5,876 bases of DNA from Bacteroidaceae bacterium (lineage in GTDB: Bacteria > Bacteroidota > Bacteroidia > Bacteroidales > Bacteroidaceae), in the NCBI GenBank assembly GCA_017558165.1, contig JAFYWE010000229.1, positions 1-5,876 of the forward strand. The letters are read 5' to 3'. The translations under genes and the position numbers were made by a program. Shown piece after piece: positions 1-5,584 of the stretch; position 1 is the stretch's first letter; every line of letters starts with the position of its first letter. Below the pieces are notes generated by a model. The model did no database searches. It was not told where the DNA came from and worked only from the letters and a program-made list of their open reading frames with translations.

Positions 1-1077
1 CCTGAAGCTTACAAGGTACTTCTTTGTTGTGCTCTTGATCCTTGACTTGATGTCGCTGTCGTCGACACTCTTGCGTGCCATTGCCACGTAGTAGAGGGCA
101 GCAATGACTACGGCACCGATCACAAGGCTCATGAGCACGTTGTGCCCATAGAACGGGATACCGAGTAGCGCCACGGTGGCGAGGAAGAGTATAGTGACAA
201 TCTTCTGTGTCTTATCTGTCTGCTCTGCGTATTTTTCTGTAAGGTAGATTCCAGCAATGATGGTGCCGAAAAGCAGTATCAGGTATACGTAGAGTCCTGT
301 GTTGAACGGTAATCCGAGCACGTTCACGAACAGCAACTCGAACCATCCGCCCACCTTTACCACTCCCGGTACGATACCGTATAGCACGGCTGCGACAAGT
401 ACTGCCGACACCACAAGTGCCAGTACTGCGTATTTGCGGTTTTTGTTGGGGAACTTCTTGTAGTACATCACCAGCACGATGGCGGGGATACACAGGAGGT
501 TAAGAAGGTGTACTCCAATCGAGAGACCTACAAGGTAGGCTATGAGGATGAGCCAGCGGTCGCTGTGGGGCGAGTCGGCGTTGTCCTCCCATTTGAGGAT
601 GAGCCAGAACACCACTGCTGTGAAGAGTGACGAGTATCCGTACACTTCTCCCTCGACAGCGCTGAACCAGTAGGTGTCGCTCCATGTGTATGCCAGCGCG
701 CCCACAAGGCCCGATGCCAGGATTGTGACCATCTGCGCCTTGCTCATCTCCTGGCTGTTGCCCACGGTGAGCTTGCGCACAAGGTGCGTGATGCTCCAGA
801 ACAGGAACAGGATTCCTGCGGCACTGAGTATGGCCGACATTATGTTCACCATAAATGCGACCTTCTCGGGCTCGGCGAACAGCGAGAAGAAGTTTGCTGT
901 GAGCATGAAGAACGGTGCGCCTGGCGGGTGACCTATCTCCAGTCTGTTGCCTGAGAGAATGAATTCGGGGCAGTCCCAAAAGCTTGCGGTAGGCTCCACT
1001 GTGAGGCAGTATGTGAATGCTGCAATGATGAATGTGAGCCATCCGAGCGTGTTGTTTAATAGCTTGAATTGTTTCAT
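1..1077 (-). CDS. DUF2723 family polytopic membrane protein (N-terminal part, runs off left edge)
   Basis: The frame is open from an ATG at 1077 to the window edge, giving 359 residues without a stop; the C-terminus is missing. Residues 24-40 hold the DUF2723 (PF11028) signature: YCLTVEPTASFWDCPEF, then GHPPGAPFF at about 49-57. The rest alternates hydrophobic helices with short charged loops, so it is a multi-pass inner-membrane protein. Family knowledge: DUF2723 proteins are widespread in Bacteroidota, are usually much longer than the part seen here, and are related to the GT-C-fold glycosyltransferase TMEM260. The acidic residues D35 and E38, just after the first helix, would suit a GT-C active site; that is inference. 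The exact substrate is unknown, and O-mannosylation of secreted proteins is only a family-level hypothesis. There is no clear Shine-Dalgarno, as is usual in this phylum. The gene lies 146 bp downstream of priA and has its own promoter, so it need not be co-transcribed with it. Confidence 0.92.
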   Translation of the reverse strand, partial: MKQFKLLNNTLGWLTFIIAAFTYCLTVEPTASFWDCPEFILSGNRLEIGHPPGAPFFMLTANFFSLFAEPEKVAFMVNIMSAILSAAGILFLFWSITHLVRKLTVGNSQEMSKAQMVTILASGLVGALAYTWSDTYWFSAVEGEVYGYSSLFTAVVFWLILKWEDNADSPHSDRWLILIAYLVGLSIGVHLLNLLCIPAIVLVMYYKKFPNKNRKYAVLALVVSAVLVAAVLYGIVPGVVKVGGWFELLFVNVLGLPFNTGLYVYLILLFGTIIAGIYLTEKYAEQTDKTQKIVTILFLATVALLGIPFYGHNVLMSLVIGAVVIAALYYVAMARKSVDDSDIKSRIKSTTKKYLVSFR

Positions 1078-1137
1078 TATGTTGTAATATTTTGTTTTCC
1101 GCAGTAGCGAAGGTCGCATAAAGACCCTAATAACGCG

Positions 1138-1169
1138 CAAAAATACCTAATATATAGGAAATGAACAAA
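1138..1169 (-). promoter_or_regulatory. Bacteroidota-type promoter for the DUF2723 gene
   Basis: Reading the minus strand, TTTG (1169-1166) is followed by a 20-nt spacer and TATTTTTG (1145-1138). This matches the Bacteroides primary sigma consensus of -33 TTTG and -7 TAnnTTTG at every fixed base and at the usual spacing. Transcription would start near 1131, leaving a leader of roughly 55 nt before the ATG at 1077. Confidence 0.72.
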
Positions 1170-1223
1170 ATATTATTGTCAAAAAACAATTAATGCTATC
1201 ATGAGCTGTCAATTCCGCTTCTG

Positions 1224-3470
1224 TTACATCGGGTCGATGTCGTAGTACATTGTCACTGCGCGGTAGCGTTGCTGGTTGCAGTAGGCAAGCTGCAGGTTGT
1301 GAAGCACCTCGTTTATCTTGTACTGTGACAGGCTGTTCTCGACCTTGAGCACGATCCTGCGTATATACTGCTGCTTTACCTTCGCGACAGGCGGCAGGTC
1401 GGGGCCAAGGATGCGGTCATCGAAGATTTCGCGCATACGCTTGCCTACGACGGTCGAGAACTCTTCAAGGATCTGTACGTCGCGGTGTTTCATGTATATA
1501 TAGACCAGGCGGTAGAAAGGCGGGTAGTGGAACAGCATGCGTTCCCCTATCTGCTGGTCGTAGAACGATGCATAGTCATTGCCCACAATCAGCGGGATGA
1601 CCGGAGCGTCGGTCATCTTTGTCTGCAGGAACACCTTTCCCTGACCGTTCTTGCGTCCGGCGCGTCCGGCAACCTGGGCCATCAATTGGAAAGCTCTCTC
1701 CGTGGCACGGAAATCGGGGTAGTTCAGCAGCGTGTCGGCGTTTATGATGCCTACGACGGCCACATTGTCAAAGTCAAGTCCTTTTGAGACCATCTGTGTG
1801 CCTATGAGTATGTCGGTCTTTCCCTGCTGGAAATCGGTGATTATCTTTTCGTAGGCATTCCTTGTGCGTGTGGTGTCAAGGTCCATGCGCTCTATGCGTG
1901 CCTCGGGGAAGAGGTTGTGCAGGTCGTCCTCTATCTTTTCGGTGCCGTATCCCAGGTTTATGAAATTCCTCTCCTCGCAGTTAGGGCAGTGCACGGGTGC
2001 CGGTATCGTGTATCCGCAGTAGTGGCAGGTAAGTTTTCCGGCACTCTTGTGCAGGGTAAGGCTCACGTCGCAGTGCTTGCAACGTGGAACCCAGCCGCAT
2101 GTCTTGCACTCCATTAAGGGGGCATATCCTCTGCGGTTCTGGAACAGTATTATCTGTTGCTTGTTTTTGAGCGCCTCGTCCATGGCCTCGACAAGAGGGT
2201 CCGAGAATGTACCGGTCACGAGCTTGCGGCGCTGGCATTCCTGCATGTCGACAACCTCGATGTGCGGTAGCTTGATGGAACGGTGTCTTGTGGTGAGGCT
2301 CACAAGGGCATATTTGCCGGTAATGGCGTTGTAGTAGCTCTCTATTGAAGGTGTTGCCGTGCCCAGGAGAGTCTTGGCACCGAACAGCGATGCAAGTACG
2401 ACGGCCGCATTGCGGGCATGGTAGCGCGGTGCTGGCTCCTGCTGCTTGTAGCTGTTCTCATGCTCCTCGTCAACAATGACAAGTCCGAGCCTCTTGAACG
2501 GCAGGAAAACTGATGAGCGCACTCCAAGGATGATGTCATACGGCTCGTCGCCCAACTGTTTCTTCCATATCTCCACCCTCTCGGCATCGGAGAACTTGGA
2601 ATGGTAAAGTCCTATCCTGTTGCCGAATACACGCCTCAGGCGCTCTACTATCTGTTTTGTCAGCGCAATCTCGGGTAGCATATAAAGTACCTGCTCGCCA
2701 CGCTCAAGAGCCTCGGCTATGAGGTGTATGTATATTTCGGTCTTGCCGGCCGACGTCACTCCGTGCAACAGTGTCACGTTCTTTGTGCTGAATGATTCCT
2801 TTATCTCATTGAACGCCTTCTCCTGTGCGGGGTTGAGTATGTTCTGTGGTGTTACGGGCATTACCTCGCCGTTGAGCCTGCCTATCTCCACGGTGTAGCT
2901 CTCGAGTATGCCCTTGTCCTGCAGTTCGCGGAATATGGTGGGCGATACCTGCGCCGCCTCAATGAGCCTGTGCTTCGAAATCTCCTTGCGCTCTGGCGTG
3001 AACGGTGTGGCAATCTGCAGGTAGGTGTCTAGCAGACGACGCTGTCTCGGCGCCCTGGATAGAGACTGCAATATCAGGTTTATCCCCTTTTCATCGTTGC
3101 ATTTCGGTGTAAGGCGTACTCTCTGCTCGGTACGTGGCTTGAATTCTCCCTTGAGCCCCTGCGGAATGGCGGCCTTGTAGATATCACCCATTGAACACAG
3201 GTAATATCTTGATATCCACTCCCACAGCTTTAACTGCTTGTCTGTCACCACGGGTTCCTCGTCAAGCAGTTCCTTTATGGGCTTTATCCTGTATCCTTCG
3301 GGCTTGTTGCCGTGTACGCTCATTACCAATGCGGTATAGGACTTCCTGTCGCCAAGGGGTACCGATACTCGGCATCCGGTGACGACCTTCTCCTCCAATT
3401 CCTTAGGGATGCTGTAAGTGTAGCTCCCGGGTAGAGGCAATGGCAATATGACTTCTGCGAATTTTTCCAT
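1224..3470 (-). CDS. priA: Primosomal protein N' (PriA), replication restart helicase
   Basis: PriA is a superfamily 2 3'-5' DNA helicase that recognises stalled or collapsed forks and D-loops and reloads the replicative helicase. The 748-residue length fits the family (E. coli PriA has 732). In order: an N-terminal DNA-binding domain starting EVILPLPLPGSYTY; Walker A GVTSAGKTE at 237-245 (K243); DEEH at 334-337; GTATP at 370-374; a zinc module with paired cysteines at 455/458, 464/467, 482/485 and 495/498; GTQMVSKGLDF near 557-567; and QVAGRAGR at 599-606. All catalytic and zinc-binding elements are intact. The open frame extends to an ATG at 3536, but the 22 extra residues are polar and unlike the family; the ATG at 3470 begins directly at the conserved N-terminus (MEKFAEVILP), so I chose it. 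There is no Shine-Dalgarno at either start. The gene is divergent from the lipoprotein operon. Confidence 0.97.
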   Translation of the reverse strand: MEKFAEVILPLPLPGSYTYSIPKELEEKVVTGCRVSVPLGDRKSYTALVMSVHGNKPEGYRIKPIKELLDEEPVVTDKQLKLWEWISRYYLCSMGDIYKAAIPQGLKGEFKPRTEQRVRLTPKCNDEKGINLILQSLSRAPRQRRLLDTYLQIATPFTPERKEISKHRLIEAAQVSPTIFRELQDKGILESYTVEIGRLNGEVMPVTPQNILNPAQEKAFNEIKESFSTKNVTLLHGVTSAGKTEIYIHLIAEALERGEQVLYMLPEIALTKQIVERLRRVFGNRIGLYHSKFSDAERVEIWKKQLGDEPYDIILGVRSSVFLPFKRLGLVIVDEEHENSYKQQEPAPRYHARNAAVVLASLFGAKTLLGTATPSIESYYNAITGKYALVSLTTRHRSIKLPHIEVVDMQECQRRKLVTGTFSDPLVEAMDEALKNKQQIILFQNRRGYAPLMECKTCGWVPRCKHCDVSLTLHKSAGKLTCHYCGYTIPAPVHCPNCEERNFINLGYGTEKIEDDLHNLFPEARIERMDLDTTRTRNAYEKIITDFQQGKTDILIGTQMVSKGLDFDNVAVVGIINADTLLNYPDFRATERAFQLMAQVAGRAGRKNGQGKVFLQTKMTDAPVIPLIVGNDYASFYDQQIGERMLFHYPPFYRLVYIYMKHRDVQILEEFSTVVGKRMREIFDDRILGPDLPPVAKVKQQYIRRIVLKVENSLSQYKINEVLHNLQLAYCNQQRYRAVTMYYDIDPM

Positions 3471-3520
3471 TCCGTTTGCTAAGTTAGTTCTATTGTGTTG
3501 AATTAAGGAAATATTTCCCG

Positions 3521-3553
3521 AAAAGTTATGAGTCAATCCTGTTTTACATCAAT
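3521..3553 (-). promoter_or_regulatory. Possible priA promoter (weak match)
   Basis: On the minus strand ATTG (3553-3550), a 21-nt spacer and TAACTTTT (3528-3521) resemble the Bacteroides -33/-7 boxes with one mismatch in each. A start near 3514 would give a leader of about 44 nt to the chosen priA ATG at 3470. It would also place the longer ATG at 3536 upstream of the transcript, which supports the shorter start. The match is not strong enough to be sure. Confidence 0.3.
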
Positions 3554-3569
3554 TTAGGAACGTCTGCGG

Positions 3570-3601
3570 TTTGCATTATTTAAAATATCGTGCTAATTTC
3601 G
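3570..3601 (+). promoter_or_regulatory. Bacteroidota-type promoter for the lipoprotein operon, with dyad over the -7 box
   Basis: TTTG (3570-3573) is followed by a 20-nt spacer and TAATTTCG (3594-3601), one base off the TAnnTTTG consensus. The predicted start near 3608 leaves a leader of about 45 nt. The -7 box lies inside a perfect 5-bp inverted repeat, CGTGC (3589-3593) and GCACG (3601-3605), separated by 7 nt, which could be an operator. The leader also holds a compact inverted repeat, TGCGC-AA-GCGCA, at about 3620-3631. Confidence 0.6.
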
Positions 3602-3640
3602 CACGGTTATATTATGTATGTGCGCAAGCGCATTGTTTAT

Positions 3641-3646
3641 AAGGGA
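3641..3646 (+). promoter_or_regulatory. Shine-Dalgarno-like site before the first lipoprotein gene
   Basis: AAGGGA lies 6 nt before the ATG at 3653. It is the only convincing Shine-Dalgarno-like match among the gene starts in this window; the other starts have A/T-rich leaders. It supports the ATG at 3653 as the translation start. Confidence 0.45.
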
Positions 3647-3652
3647 TAAAAT

Positions 3653-4720
3653 ATGATTGACAGAATATTATCAAGGGTGCTTGCCGTGTCTGCGTCGGTA
3701 CTGTTGCTTGCCGGTTGTACCGGAGATGTGTACAAGGTGCAGGCCGGCATGTACGGTGATTATAAGGAGAGGCTGGATACGGCTTCGTCATACGAGAGCG
3801 TGAAGAAACTCAACAACGAGCTAAATATGGCTCTTGTCTCATATATAAAGGGCAACAGCGAGGATGTGGCGCTCTACCACAAGGAGGCCGCTAACCACAG
3901 GGAGGGTATCAAGACTCTTGTAAAGGCCGAGACCGATTATGCCAGGGCATATCTGAACAAAGTTATGGGTATGGCCATACAGCGTCAGATAGATATTTAT
4001 ACCGAAAATACGGCAAAGGTGAATGATGCCGAGGGGTATGATGCTCTTGTCAAGATCAACCGTTCCCTCTCAAGTGCAGTGTCCAAACTTGGTAGTGAGA
4101 ACAGCGAGGAGTTGAAGAAGGCTACGGCATTGAATATATGTCAGGAGCAACTCGCGGCACTGAACAAGGCTGGTGAGGCATACAGGAATGCATATGTAGC
4201 CAAGATATCGCCATACCTTTCAGGGGCAGAGGCTGCAATATATGAGAAGTATCTTGCAAAACTGTCGGTTACCGACGGGTATGACCGCCTCAAGCAGCTG
4301 AAGCTTTTCCTCGACAAGGAGATTGCGCTCTTTGCAAACGAGAACTCTATGGTACAGTCTGCCACCGGTGCAGATGTTGCTAGCAAAGAGTCTGTGGCAA
4401 AGGCCAGGGAGGCGTTCCTTTCTGCTTATATGGAAAAGGTGGCAATGCCTCTTATTGAACACCAGAAGAATCTCTATTCAGGCACGGCAAATGTGTTTGC
4501 CTCTGTAAAGAACATAGAGGAGCTTGATATGCTCAAGACTGATTTTGTTGCCGTAAACAAGAAACTACTTGCCGACAATGCTGCGGAGCTTGAGTATATT
4601 GCTGCGGCAATCGCCAAGGGTAATTCCGTCTATCGTCGTGAGATGGAGGAGGTCAACGCGCTCTTCGGTGCCATTGACGGCGTCGTGGTAAAAAGAAAGG
4701 CCGAGTTGAAACGTAAATGA
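3653..4720 (+). CDS. Helical lipoprotein built from four ~80-residue repeats, function unknown
   Basis: The 355-residue product starts with a signal peptide and a type II lipobox, LLAGC, with the lipidated cysteine at residue 22. The mature part is rich in Lys, Glu, Ala and Leu and looks all-helical. Four diverged units of about 80 residues follow one another, each led by a tyrosine at 34, 116, 197 and 275. A shared pattern recurs: a YDxLxxLxxxL-like helix, an NS-(E/D) turn in units 1-3 (NSEDV, NSEEL, NSMVQ; NAAEL in unit 4), and a closing AYxxK helix (AYLNKV, AYVAKI, AYMEKV; degenerate in unit 4). No enzyme motif is visible. There is no acidic run after the cysteine of the kind that sends Bacteroidota lipoproteins to the cell surface, so a periplasm-facing location is inferred. 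I do not recognise a named family. It is the first gene of the probable operon, and the next gene encodes a single-unit relative. Confidence 0.88.
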   Translation: MIDRILSRVLAVSASVLLLAGCTGDVYKVQAGMYGDYKERLDTASSYESVKKLNNELNMALVSYIKGNSEDVALYHKEAANHREGIKTLVKAETDYARAYLNKVMGMAIQRQIDIYTENTAKVNDAEGYDALVKINRSLSSAVSKLGSENSEELKKATALNICQEQLAALNKAGEAYRNAYVAKISPYLSGAEAAIYEKYLAKLSVTDGYDRLKQLKLFLDKEIALFANENSMVQSATGADVASKESVAKAREAFLSAYMEKVAMPLIEHQKNLYSGTANVFASVKNIEELDMLKTDFVAVNKKLLADNAAELEYIAAAIAKGNSVYRREMEEVNALFGAIDGVVVKRKAELKRK

Positions 4721-4728
4721 TAAATTGA

Positions 4729-4750
4729 ACAACCGGCAGTGTGTGGTTGT
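4729..4750 (+). other. Small intergenic hairpin between the first two lipoprotein genes
   Basis: ACAACC (4729-4734) and GGTTGT (4745-4750) form a perfect 6-bp stem with a 10-nt loop, starting 8 nt after the stop codon at 4718-4720 and followed by AT-rich sequence without a clean T-run. It could be a partial terminator, an RNA-processing site or a 3'-end stabiliser that sets unequal expression along the operon. It could also be chance. Confidence 0.35.
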
Positions 4751-4781
4751 ATAATTAATGAACAATAAATTTAATGATAAT

Positions 4782-5132
4782 ATGAAAAAGATTAACCTGC
4801 TTATAGCTTCTGTTGTAGCACTCCTTGTATTCGCTTCTTGCGGTGCGGGATCAAATGATAATGTGTATACAAAGAAGGCCGCCGTGTACAAGGCTGCAAT
4901 AAAAAAGCTCAATGCCGCTAGCGATGCCGTAGCGCTCAACGAGGTCAATGCGAATCTTGAGAAGGAGATTGCAGCTATCAATATCGAGTGTGAGGCCGAG
5001 TATGAAAGGATATTCGAGGAAAAACGTGGCAACATTGACGCCTACAAGGAGTCTGAGGATGCCCTGAAGGCTGCGCAGACCGAGTATGATGACCTTTATG
5101 TGGAAAGGTTCATGGAACTGAAGAATCTCTAA
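4782..5132 (+). CDS. Small helical lipoprotein, single-unit paralogue of the upstream gene
   Basis: The product is 116 residues. An in-frame ATG at 4758 exists, but the ATG at 4782 starts directly at a canonical signal peptide (MKKINLLIAS) with lipobox FASC and lipidated Cys20, so I chose it. The mature part is charged, Ala/Glu/Lys-rich and helical, with coiled-coil-like spacing. It lines up without gaps with the first repeat of the upstream lipoprotein: VY...A..Y near the N-terminus, then KKLNAAS against ERLDTAS, and near the end AQTEYDDLYVERFMEL against AETDYARAYLNKVMGM. It therefore looks like a one-repeat version of the same fold. It lies 61 bp downstream of the first gene and 20 bp upstream of the third, on the same strand, which suggests co-transcription. 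There is no Shine-Dalgarno; the leader is A/T-rich. Function is unknown, and no acidic surface-export signal follows the cysteine. Confidence 0.87.
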   Translation: MKKINLLIASVVALLVFASCGAGSNDNVYTKKAAVYKAAIKKLNAASDAVALNEVNANLEKEIAAINIECEAEYERIFEEKRGNIDAYKESEDALKAAQTEYDDLYVERFMELKNL

Positions 5133-5152
5133 AAATAAAAATATATCGGATT

Positions 5153-5332
5153 ATGAAAAAGTTATTGTTTGTGCTTATGGCGGCATTGCTTGTCGGTTGT
5201 GGCGGTACCGCGACCGTAGACAAGGTTGACGAGAAAGGATACAACCCTGCTCCAGAGCAGATTATTGATGCGGATTGCATCCCTGCAATGCTTATTGATT
5301 CAACCATTGTAATCGTGAACGAGAACCTGTAA
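5153..5332 (+). CDS. 59-residue mini-lipoprotein, function unknown
   Basis: ATG AAA AAG at 5153 opens a 59-codon frame ending in TAA at 5330-5332. It starts with a compact signal peptide, MKKLLFVLMAALLVGC, whose lipobox LVGC places the lipidated cysteine at residue 16. The mature part is only 44 residues: GGTATVDKVD, a Pro-containing linker (YNPAPEQ), a second cysteine at 42 and a hydrophobic, beta-like end (STIVIVNENL). It shows no similarity to the helical repeats of the two upstream lipoproteins. It is 20 bp downstream of the second gene and just before a strong terminator, so it is probably the last gene of the operon. Its length invites omission by gene callers, but the intact lipobox and operon position argue that it is real. 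No family is recognised. Confidence 0.75.
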   Translation: MKKLLFVLMAALLVGCGGTATVDKVDEKGYNPAPEQIIDADCIPAMLIDSTIVIVNENL

Positions 5333-5360
5333 TGCATTCACGATACGGCGGATAATACGT

Positions 5361-5393
5361 AAGAGTGCGGAAGGTGTGGCCTTCCGCACTCTT
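5361..5393 (+). terminator. Strong hairpin terminator ending the lipoprotein operon
   Basis: A perfect 14-bp GC-containing stem (5361-5374 against 5380-5393) closes a 5-nt loop, 28 nt after the stop of the 59-residue lipoprotein gene. The downstream tract (gtgttcttat) is only moderately T-rich. It lies between convergent genes and may also stop leftward transcription from the phosphatase gene, although the minus-strand tail is not a clean T-run. Confidence 0.82.
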
Positions 5394-5405
5394 GTGTTCT
5401 TATAG

Positions 5406-5424
5406 TAACGTGAGCTCGATATAA
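5406..5424 (+). repeat. Left terminal inverted repeat
   Basis: This 19-bp end reads TAACGTGAGCTCGATATAA and pairs with 5552-5570. The single difference is at position 10 (C here, T in the reverse complement of the right end). It contains the hexamer palindrome GAGCTC, which the right end lacks. Confidence 0.8.
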
Positions 5425-5449
5425 GAAATCGTACTGATATTCATTACGC

Positions 5450-5534
5450 TTTGTCATCTCGAACGTATGTGAGAGATCTCTTTTCTCACAATATTTTGAG
5501 ATTCCTCGTCGCTACGCTCTGTCGGAATGACAAA
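5450..5534. repeat. Nested internal palindrome of the element
   Basis: TTTGTCAT (5450-5457) and ATGACAAA (5527-5534) are perfect 8-bp arms. Inside them are shorter paired segments: TCGA-like bases, CGTA (5464-5467) with TACG (5513-5516), and ATCTC (5476-5480) with GAGAT (5498-5502). An alternative local hairpin pairs TGTGAGA (5468-5474) with TCTCACA (5484-5490). The layout, and the phrases GTCATCTCGA and TCGGAATGAC, resemble dispersed palindromic repeats familiar from Bacteroidota genomes; that resemblance is from memory and not tested. Confidence 0.65.
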
Positions 5535-5551
5535 TTCACGGTTTGATGAAT

Positions 5552-5570
5552 TTATATCGAACTCACGTTA
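5552..5570 (-). repeat. Right terminal inverted repeat
   Basis: The reverse complement of this segment is TAACGTGAGTTCGATATAA, 18/19 identical to the left end at 5406-5424. It lies 14 bp beyond the stop codon of the alkaline phosphatase gene and overlaps the right copy of the TTATAGTAA direct repeat (5568-5576). Confidence 0.8.
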
Positions 5571-5584
5571 TAGTAAATGTTTCT

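Larger units (their letters stand above)
5406..5570. mobile_element. Non-autonomous MITE-like palindromic element
   Basis: A stretch of about 165 bp without a gene is bounded by inverted repeats: TAACGTGAGCTCGATATAA (5406-5424) and the reverse complement of 5552-5570, matching at 18 of 19 positions. A direct repeat TTATAGTAA occurs at 5400-5408 and 5568-5576. If that is a 9-bp target duplication, the element proper is 5409-5567 (159 bp) with 16-bp ends; the extra three matched bases follow because the target itself begins TTA and ends TAA. Inside are nested palindromes (5450-5534). It has no coding capacity, so any movement would need a transposase supplied in trans. It sits between convergent genes, directly after the operon terminator and 8 bp past the end of the phosphatase gene. 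The structure is visible directly; the MITE label is inference. Confidence 0.7.

Noticed and set aside
500..1042. 180-residue minus-strand open frame, and a 93-residue one at 212-493
   Set aside because: Both overlap the DUF2723 gene in another frame of the same strand and give Arg/His/Pro-rich proteins with no recognisable family; the DUF2723 frame carries clear membrane helices and a known signature.
1175..1190. Inverted repeat ATTGT-6 nt-ACAAT downstream of priA, considered as a terminator
   Set aside because: The stem is only 5 bp and mostly A/T, with the T-run in the loop rather than after the stem on the minus strand. No convincing priA terminator is seen in 1078-1223.
4758..4781. Upstream in-frame ATG for the second lipoprotein
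   Set aside because: It would add eight polar residues (MNNKFNDN) before a canonical MKK signal peptide start; the ATG at 4782 is the better start.
4565..5035. 156-residue minus-strand open frame opposite the lipoprotein genes
   Set aside because: It runs antisense across two lipoprotein genes with well-formed signal peptides; its hydrophobic, Ser-rich make-up is what the complement of helical Lys/Glu/Ala codons gives.
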